A stretch of DNA of 64,000 nt, taken from positions 213,376 through 277,375 of the forward strand of contig NZ_PIOC01000010.1 of the NCBI RefSeq assembly GCF_003369575.1. Reading direction: 5' to 3'. The stretch is from Oceanobacillus arenosus. GTDB taxonomy: Bacteria; Bacillota; Bacilli; Bacillales; Amphibacillaceae. The notes under the pieces are model-generated. The model saw only the letters and a program-made list of their open reading frames with translations. It had not been told where the DNA came from and did no database searches. The translations under genes were made by a program, and so were the position numbers. Numbering within the stretch: position 1 is the stretch's first letter; each line of letters opens with the position of its first letter. This document shows, piece by piece, positions 58,508 to 64,000 of this stretch.

Positions 58508-58747
58508 TTAATTAGTGCCGTGGTTTCCAGCAAATTGCTTTACAATTTCTTTTACTTCTTCTATTTTTTCTGGCTTTAATAAACTATTCATCTTAGGTAA
58601 AAATTGTTGAATGTCATTTTGAGTAAAAGTACCGCCTACTTGCTTCCTAAAGTTGGCTGTAAGTATTTCTCTTGCTTCATCTTTCTTATCCTCTTTTACT
58701 CTTTCCAAAATAAAATTTAAAAACTTTTCTTGGCCTTGATTATTCAT
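58508..58747 (-). CDS. Small hydrophilic protein of unknown function
   Basis: The 79-residue product starts MNNQGQEKFLNFILERVKED after AGGAGGAAG and ends KQFAGNHGTN. It appears all-helical and charged, without membrane segments. No family was recognised. A long perfect inverted repeat lies 25 bp upstream of its start, so it appears tightly controlled. Confidence 0.6.
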   Translation of the reverse strand: MNNQGQEKFLNFILERVKEDKKDEAREILTANFRKQVGGTFTQNDIQQFLPKMNSLLKPEKIEEVKEIVKQFAGNHGTN

Positions 58748-58771
58748 TGATTCTTCCTCCTAAGAACTGAT

Positions 58772-58815
58772 GTGACACTTTTAGGTGTTATTTTATTATA
58801 ACACCTAAAAGTGTC
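58772..58815 (-). promoter_or_regulatory. Nested palindrome upstream of the small protein gene
   Basis: TGACACTTTTAGGTGTTA (58772-58789) and TAACACCTAAAAGTGTCA (58798-58815) are perfect reverse complements. Each arm is itself a palindrome-like ACAC-N6-GTGT site. The pair sits at promoter distance from the small gene. Two operator sites for a dimeric repressor, or a strong RNA hairpin, are the main options. Confidence 0.65.
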
Positions 58816-58955
58816 ATGTCAAATACCAAAAATTGAATTTAAATCTTCTTTTGTAAATATTTATTGAATATTATTTTTCGGAATGGAATTGCTTTACTAA
58901 CCCGAAATGGCATAAGCTTTCAACATATTACTGAAAGTGCTACAGTATATTCGTC

Positions 58956-59243
58956 TTATTGCATATCGATTTGTGAAAGCTGATGTATCTGATCGCGTTT
59001 TCCATAAACAACTGCAGCTTCTAATGCATCCAATAAACTTAGTGTTGCATCCATTTCATCGAGTGCTATAGGTTTTGTTGGAATGGGTAGAGAGAATGGG
59101 AAGCTCTTTGTCATGATGATTTGTTTGTAAAGCATATTGATGACAACAGAAGCTGGTAAGCCCAATTGGGACATAATCTCTTCAGCCTTTTCTCTTATTT
59201 CCGGTTCAACACGAGCAATGACATTTGCAGTTTTAGCTACCAT
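58956..59243 (-). CDS. RelB/DinJ-family antitoxin (orphan)
   Basis: The 95-residue protein starts MVAKTANVIARVEPEIREKA and continues EEIMSQLGLPASVVINMLYK and QIIMTKSFPFSLPIPTKPI, the RelB/DinJ ribbon-helix-helix pattern. No toxin gene follows in the 180 bp downstream or precedes it. It starts 28 bp after the RodA-like gene on the same strand. Confidence 0.8.
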   Translation of the reverse strand: MVAKTANVIARVEPEIREKAEEIMSQLGLPASVVINMLYKQIIMTKSFPFSLPIPTKPIALDEMDATLSLLDALEAAVVYGKRDQIHQLSQIDMQ

Positions 59244-59271
59244 AAATCATTCCCCATCAATAGGAAACCTC

Positions 59272-60426
59272 CTATGAAAATAAATATTTTTTTGTTCGAA
59301 ATGAGATGTTTAAAACGATACCTAATCCAAACATGGTAGCTAGTACGGAGCTTCCACCATAGCTCATAAGCAGAAGTGGGATTCCAGTTATCGGAAGTAA
59401 TCCGGAAACCATTCCTATGTTTTGAAAAGTGTGAAACCCAATCATCCCAATCATTCCAATACAAATAATAATTTCAAAGGTTTCTTCTCCTTGTTTAATA
59501 GCAATCGTAACAATGCGGTATATAAGAAAGAAATAGAAAAATATGACCGTACACGCTCCAATAAAACCAAATGCTTCAGCGACTACTGTGAATATAAAAT
59601 CAGAGTGTGCTTCAGGTATATAGACCTGGCCACCATAATATCCTTTTCCAGTAATCATTCCAGAACCAATAGCTAAGATCGACTTGCTAAGCTGGTACCC
59701 TATTCCTCCGTCGTATTCAAACGGATTCAACCAAGAATAAATCCGGTCTAATTGATATGTATCCACGAATAGAAGCAATGTGTTCGGACTATAAAGAAAT
59801 AATAAGACAAGAATGGCAATGACCGTAATACCCATCCCTAAAAACCCAACCATTATTTTCCAATTGATACCTGATACAAAAACAATAGATATAGTAATCA
59901 CGAGCATAACAAGCGATGTACCAAAATCATTCTGACGATATACCAAGAAAATGGGAATCATTGAAGCAAGAAAGATTTTCAGTAGGTATTTACCATCCTG
60001 AGAAATTCTTCCCATTCCAATTTTATCTCTATGGTTTTTCGTTATGTAAGCCAGCATTAAAATGAGGAAAATTTTCATGAATTCGGATGGTTGAATTTGG
60101 CCAATACCAGGAAATAAAATCCATGATTTTGCTCCATTTCTAATTGGTGCAATTGACTCAGGTGCAAATAGAACGAAAATTAGTAATAGGATTCCGAACA
60201 CGTAAAGGAATGGTGTTAGTTTCCTTATTTGTTCCATATCAAACGCGAAAATAAAAAGGATAATGATCGTTCCTAGACAAAACCATATAATTTGGCTTAG
60301 TAGAAAGTTCTGTTCATATTGCTGATATTTCTGAGAGCTTGCTATAGCAATACAGCTTGAAAGAGCGAGTAATATAATAGAAAGCACCAGTTTTTCATCT
60401 AAATGACTTTCTATAAGTTTTTTCAA
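59272..60426 (-). CDS. FtsW/RodA/SpoVE-family protein
   Basis: The 384-residue protein has about ten membrane segments and the SEDS motifs GAKSWILFPGIGQIQPSEFM, KIFLILMLAYI, QNDFGTSLVMLV and TGIPLLLMSYGGSSVLATM. SEDS proteins polymerise peptidoglycan glycan chains. An internal EAHSDFIFTVVAEAFGFIGA is also conserved. The neighbours do not show whether it serves elongation, division or sporulation; its place in an accessory region suggests an extra paralogue. Confidence 0.9.
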   Translation of the reverse strand: MKKLIESHLDEKLVLSIILLALSSCIAIASSQKYQQYEQNFLLSQIIWFCLGTIIILFIFAFDMEQIRKLTPFLYVFGILLLIFVLFAPESIAPIRNGAKSWILFPGIGQIQPSEFMKIFLILMLAYITKNHRDKIGMGRISQDGKYLLKIFLASMIPIFLVYRQNDFGTSLVMLVITISIVFVSGINWKIMVGFLGMGITVIAILVLLFLYSPNTLLLFVDTYQLDRIYSWLNPFEYDGGIGYQLSKSILAIGSGMITGKGYYGGQVYIPEAHSDFIFTVVAEAFGFIGACTVIFFYFFLIYRIVTIAIKQGEETFEIIICIGMIGMIGFHTFQNIGMVSGLLPITGIPLLLMSYGGSSVLATMFGLGIVLNISFRTKKYLFS

Positions 60427-61006
60427 AAAATCACCTCTGTATCATAGTTCCTATTCTAAATTTATCATGTATTGTTGAAAAATTGAATCTAATTAATGTA
60501 AAATTTTGTAATAAATTCTGATTTTGTTTACCAACTTAATTTTATATCATTCTTCCAATAATATTGTTAATCAAAAATACAATAAAGATTGTTTGTTGTA
60601 CTGGGGTTAATTCTTAGTTTTTTTAGTATCTACACTTAATTAAAGTAAACGTTCCCAATCCGAGGGTATTTCCGTTACTTTTCCGGATGACCCCTGATTA
60701 TTTTTATCCCAATTTGGATAAAACTTAGTTGAATTCCGATCTTATTTTTCAACTCCAATCCTATGTCAAATGGTGGTTTTAATGGTCTTCTAATCCTTTC
60801 AAGTTATTTTCCACACGACATTGAATCGGTATGCTCTCCAATGTAAGACTTAGTTCAATGTTAGAGGAAAAACTTAGGGACAGGTCAGGGAAAGGTTAAG
60901 CTATAAAAACATTTATTTTCTCGGAATATCATGCAACTAATAAAATTGCACGTAGAATTGCGATGTGCTACTCTTTGGTTGCACAACAAACCAAGGAGGA
61001 ATAGTT
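60427..61006. other. Gene-free stretch with faint repeat similarity
   Basis: No gene was recognised over 580 bp. Near 60640-60720 pieces such as AAAGTAAACGTTCCCAATCC and GAGGGTATTTCC recall the intergenic repeat at 50.9-51.4 kb but are strongly diverged. Confidence 0.3.
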
Positions 61007-61438
61007 ATGAATAATGATCGAATAGAGAGAGAGATTTTTATTGTGTCTACGATTCAAACAGTGTGGGATTTGGTAAGTCAACCAGCATGGTGGGTAGGTG
61101 ATAACCCTGGTCCTGATAGTGTACAAATCGACGGGAATAGAGTAGTAGCGAAAACAAGGTTTGGTATATTCCCAGTATTAATTGAAAAAATGGATACACC
61201 TAATTACCTCGCCTGTCGATGGGCTAGTTCATTCCCAGGAGAGGAACCTCGAGAAGAGAATGCTACACTTGTTGAGTTTCAGTTGACTGAGAAAGATGGA
61301 GGAACCTTGCTTTGTGTTGTTGAAAGTGGCTTTTCTAGCATTGCCGTACCGGAGGATGAGCAACGTAAGTTCTTTGAAGGGAATGTCTATGGTTGGGTAC
61401 AACAACTAGAAGTATTGCGAAAGCGTGCGGAGCAATAA
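61007..61438 (+). CDS. SRPBCC (AHSA1-like) domain protein
   Basis: The product of about 143 residues begins MNNDRIEREIFIVSTIQTVW at ATG 61007, after AAGGAGGAA. An earlier in-frame ATG lacks such a site. It has DLVSQPAWWVGDNPGPDSVQ, AGSFPGEEP-like turns and a C-terminal FFEGNVYGWVQQLEVLRKRA, the AHSA1 pattern. A broken ArsR gene follows directly, so this was an SRPBCC-ArsR pair. Confidence 0.82.
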   Translation: MNNDRIEREIFIVSTIQTVWDLVSQPAWWVGDNPGPDSVQIDGNRVVAKTRFGIFPVLIEKMDTPNYLACRWASSFPGEEPREENATLVEFQLTEKDGGTLLCVVESGFSSIAVPEDEQRKFFEGNVYGWVQQLEVLRKRAEQ

Positions 61439-61439
61439 A

Positions 61440-61771
61440 ATGAACTCCGCATATAAGAACAATTTTGAGCAGGTTTTGATTGCATTAGCAGACCTAACTC
61501 GCCATCAATTGCTTGACCTCATTGCTGCAAGGGGACAAGCTACTGCATCGACATTAGCGACGACAGTGAACGTATCTCGTCAAGCAGTTGAAACATCTAA
61601 CCGTTCTCAATAGAGCTGGTCTTGTTGTTTCTAATCGTATTGGACGGGAAGTAAGGTATAACAGTATGTCCAGATCAATTATCCGCAACAGCAGAGTGGC
61701 TAGTGGAACTGGCAAAGGATTGGGATAGACGATTGGAATGGATTAAGCTGAAAGCAGAATCCAATGAATAA
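61440..61771 (+). pseudogene. ArsR-family regulator, two frameshifts
   Basis: From ATG 61440 the frame reads MNSAYKNNFEQVLIALADLT, HQLLDLIAARGQATASTL and NVSRQAVE, then slips. About two missing bases later the expected HLTVLNRAGLVVSNRIGREV follows, then an extra A breaks it again before CPDQLSATAEWLVELAKDW and the stop at 61769-61771. The restored protein would be about 110 residues, a normal ArsR regulator. Partner of the SRPBCC gene just upstream. Confidence 0.85.
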
Positions 61772-61843
61772 AGAGAAACAAGGTATAGACTAAATCCAGT
61801 TCCCTTACAGGAAGTGAAAGATTGGTTATCCTTTTACTCGTAG
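61772..61843 (+). pseudogene. C-terminal fragment of a second ArsR regulator
   Basis: RETRYRLNPVPLQEVKDWLS, then FYS and stop, follows directly after the first broken ArsR gene. It matches 16 of 23 residues of the C-terminus of the intact ArsR at 57673-57996. It is a leftover of another gene copy. Confidence 0.8.
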
Positions 61844-61879
61844 GTCTCAGGCAGATGCATGTGATTTTTTTATTGCTTC

Positions 61880-62090
61880 CTAAGCAACAATGAAAAACCC
61901 ACTACTTTTGAAAAAGCAGGGAGAGAAAAAAAACGGTCATTTTTGAACCGAAAGAGTGTTAAAATGGGTGTTCGACAGCAAACTTTTATTCTAACTGAAC
62001 CAGTGGAATTTGGGCTTGAGCTGGCGATTTTTTGAAGACATTAGATTGAATGTACAGCAAGTGTATAGTTAAAATAAACATAATTCGTTT
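61880..62090 (+). repeat. Diverged third copy of the rlmCD-flanking repeat
   Basis: GTCATTTTTGAACCGAAAG, GTGGAATTTGGGCTTGAG, TGTACAGCAAGTGTATAG and AAAATAAACAT follow in the same order as in the copy at 51060-51240. It lies between the ArsR remnants and the dus gene. Confidence 0.75.
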
Positions 62091-62202
62091 GAAAAAAAGT
62101 GCCTATACATGGTATAAGTGTAAAGGAAGCAGAGTAATCTTTGCTTTTTAATTTTGCATAGGCTTTGACCTGGGAACCACAATGAGAGGATTTGAATTTA
62201 AG

Positions 62203-63156
62203 ATGACAGATAATTTTTGGCGTGATTTACCACGACCGTTTTTTATATTAGCACCAATGGAAGATGTGACAGATGTTGTTTTTCGTCATGTAGTAAGTGA
62301 GGCAGCAAGTCCTGATGTGTATTTTACTGAGTTTACAAACACGGTGAGTTATTGTCACCCAGAGGGGAAACAAAGTGTTCGTGGGCGTTTGACTTTTACA
62401 GAGGATGAACAACCGATTGTAGCCCATATATGGGGGGATAAGCCTGAACACTTTAGGGAAATGAGTATTGGAATGGCGAAACAAGGGTTTAAGGGTGTAG
62501 ATATCAACATGGGATGTCCTGTACCTAATGTGGCAGCGAATGGGAGGGGAAGTGGCCTTATCCGTCGTCCTGAAGTTGCAGCAGATCTAATTCAAGCAGC
62601 GAAAGCAGGAGGATTGCCCGTAAGTGTAAAGACAAGGCTTGGTTACACGAGTGTAGATGAATGGCGCGACTGGCTCACACATATATTGCAACAAGATATT
62701 GCTAATCTTTCTATTCATTTACGTACAAGAAAAGAAATGAGCAAAGTAGATGCTCATTGGGATCTAATTCCTGAGATTAAGAAACTTCGTGATGAGGTGG
62801 CACCAGATACACTATTGACAATTAATGGGGATATCCCTGACCGTCAAACTGGTATGAAGCTTGTTCAGCAATACGGTGTTGATGGGGTTATGATTGGGCG
62901 AGGGATATTTAAAAATCCATTTGCCTTTGAAAAAGAGCCGAAAGATCATAGTAATAAGGAACTGCTTGATCTCTTAAGGTTGCAGCTCGATCTCTTTGAT
63001 AAATATTCAAAACTGGACCCGCGTCCGTTCAGGCCGCTTCGTCGCTTTTTTAAGATATATGTTCGTGAGTTTCAAGGCGCAAGTGAATTAAGAAATCAAT
63101 TGATGAGTACAGAGACAACAGATGAAGTGCGTGCATTGCTTGATGAGTTTGAGTGA
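62203..63156 (+). CDS. dus: tRNA-dihydrouridine synthase
   Basis: About 317 residues from ATG 62203 ([20 protein letters not shown]); an in-frame ATG at 62182 is also possible. Motifs are [36 protein letters not shown] with the catalytic Cys, [21 protein letters not shown] and [15 protein letters not shown], all from the FMN-dependent Dus family. It reduces uridine in the tRNA D-loop. Which Dus (DusB, DusC type) is not decided. A terminator follows. Confidence 0.92.
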   Translation: MTDNFWRDLPRPFFILAPMEDVTDVVFRHVVSEAASPDVYFTEFTNTVSYCHPEGKQSVRGRLTFTEDEQPIVAHIWGDKPEHFREMSIGMAKQGFKGVDINMGCPVPNVAANGRGSGLIRRPEVAADLIQAAKAGGLPVSVKTRLGYTSVDEWRDWLTHILQQDIANLSIHLRTRKEMSKVDAHWDLIPEIKKLRDEVAPDTLLTINGDIPDRQTGMKLVQQYGVDGVMIGRGIFKNPFAFEKEPKDHSNKELLDLLRLQLDLFDKYSKLDPRPFRPLRRFFKIYVREFQGASELRNQLMSTETTDEVRALLDEFE

Positions 63157-63181
63157 AAATTTTATATTAAACAGTTAATCT

Positions 63182-63227
63182 GCTTGAATGAATACGGTAT
63201 TGAACCGTATTCATTCAAGCCAATTTT
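63182..63227 (+). terminator. dus terminator
   Basis: GCTTGAATGAATACGGT (63182-63198) pairs perfectly with ACCGTATTCATTCAAGC (63204-63220), 17 bp, then CAATTTTTG. Confidence 0.9.
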
Positions 63228-63403
63228 TGCTTTATACTTTTAGTATTTGTAATTCTGCTCTCTCTTCTTGATTCTAAGAGATATCCACCTATATTCAACA
63301 AAAAATCTTATAACATCTATTGCCAATCCTCATTTTCCCTACAATAAGAATGTATCTTTATGCTATAATTTAAAAGGTGAAAATTCGCAATCAAGAGAGG
63401 TGA

Positions 63404-64000
63404 ATTACTTCGCTTATTGGAATATTGATTATTACAATTGGTCTTATTCCTATTGTATTAGCTTTTGCTATTAGTCAAATTTTTAAAGGATCTAAACTGT
63501 CCAAAGGATTATTCATGGCGATGTGTTTACTAGCCGTTTGGCAATTTTACATAGGAGTTCTTTACTTTGAAGAGTCTTGGAATGAAGATGTTGTATTATT
63601 TCTTTTTCGTATGTTTCGCTTCGGTCCAATCTTTACTATACCTACTCTCTTTTATTTAATATCCATCATCATACAGAATGAACCAATGAAAAAGGATAAC
63701 AATAGATGGATAGAAGGTATCTCTAAGTCTGTATTTAATAAAAGAAACTTCTACTTATTACTTGTTTGGAGTGTATTTGTTTATCTTGTTGATTGGACAA
63801 CGTTAGGTATTGCTGGACTGGATATTGTTAGTGTAGGTTTTTCTTCTATTAACTTTTATTACCCAGTTTACGGTCCGCTAGGTTGGTTGTTTAAAATTCA
63901 TTTGGGCAGCTTTGCGCTGATCTTAACAATGGCATTTATCATTCTGCCAAAGCTATTTCATTCGAATACAAAAAACTTTTTAATGCGGTTTTCTATATAT
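63404..64000 (+). CDS. Multi-pass membrane protein, probable sensor N-terminus (partial)
   Basis: An open frame runs to the right edge of the window. It reads LIITIGLIPIVLAFAISQIF, FMAMCLLAVWQFYIGVLYF, FRFGPIFTIPTLFYLISIII, NFYLLLVWSVFVYLVDWTTL, FYYPVYGPLGWLFKI and FALILTMAFIILPKLF, at least six membrane segments, resembling 7TM sensor N-termini of histidine kinases. The start is unclear: the frame opens at 63404 just after AGAGAGGTG (no standard codon) and TTG 63425 is the first usual one. Only the membrane part is seen, so the catalytic part is unknown. Confidence 0.6.
   Translation, partial: MTSLIGILIITIGLIPIVLAFAISQIFKGSKLSKGLFMAMCLLAVWQFYIGVLYFEESWNEDVVLFLFRMFRFGPIFTIPTLFYLISIIIQNEPMKKDNNRWIEGISKSVFNKRNFYLLLVWSVFVYLVDWTTLGIAGLDIVSVGFSSINFYYPVYGPLGWLFKIHLGSFALILTMAFIILPKLFHSNTKNFLMRFSIY

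Overview
The window is a low-GC Firmicutes chromosome, most like a Bacillaceae of the Oceanobacillus/Virgibacillus type. Supporting signs are strong AGGAGG-type ribosome sites, frequent TTG/GTG starts, tandem PurBoxes plus a guanine riboswitch ahead of the pur genes, and B. subtilis-like gene order (pur operon, yerA, yerB, yerC, pcrB, pcrA, ligA, camS, gatCAB, dgkB, rlmCD). No rRNA, tRNA, insertion sequence or CRISPR array was seen.

Layout. 1-4.8 kb: end of an ABC ATPase gene, two LIV-type permeases, a KAS III-like enzyme, an alpha/beta hydrolase and an SDR, probably one operon for an acyl or branched-chain substrate. 4.8-12.9 kb: an eroding accessory region with a doubly broken toxin-antitoxin pair, broken P-loop kinase, phosphotransferase and secreted-protein genes, small membrane proteins, a MetE-like gene and a DUF3231 gene. 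At least six copies of one short repeat occur here, several directly at the 3' end of minus-strand genes. 12.9-14.4 kb: an acyl-CoA ligase. 14.4-24.7 kb: the pur operon, but purB, purC, purS and purQ are absent between purK and purL. 24.7-34.5 kb: housekeeping ade, yerB, yerC, pcrB, pcrA, ligA, camS.

34.6-36.3 kb: an NprR/PlcR-type HTH-TPR regulator followed by a 45-residue exported peptide gene, a probable peptide quorum-sensing pair. 36.4-41.3 kb: gatCAB and dgkB, then 420 bp of tandem repeat. 41.3-44.9 kb: the fructose operon fruR-fruK-fruA on the minus strand. 45-48 kb: an overlapping four-gene ECF sigma factor operon with a zinc-finger anti-sigma factor and two membrane proteins. 48-51 kb: a SAP-domain protein, a CBS protein and rlmCD, followed by a partly duplicated intergenic repeat.

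51.5-55 kb: a two-component/ABC transporter operon of the antimicrobial-peptide response type. 55.3-57 kb: PadR regulator and two VanZ-like proteins, one with an extra N-terminal cytoplasmic domain. 57-62 kb: three SRPBCC genes with one intact and two broken ArsR genes, a small protein with a nested palindrome upstream, an orphan RelB/DinJ antitoxin and a RodA/FtsW paralogue. 62-64 kb: a tRNA-dihydrouridine synthase and the start of a membrane protein running off the end.

The observations most worth following are the cassette-like repeat/gene array at 5.6-11 kb, the regulator-peptide pair at 34.8-36.2 kb, and the pur operon gap at 16.4 kb.
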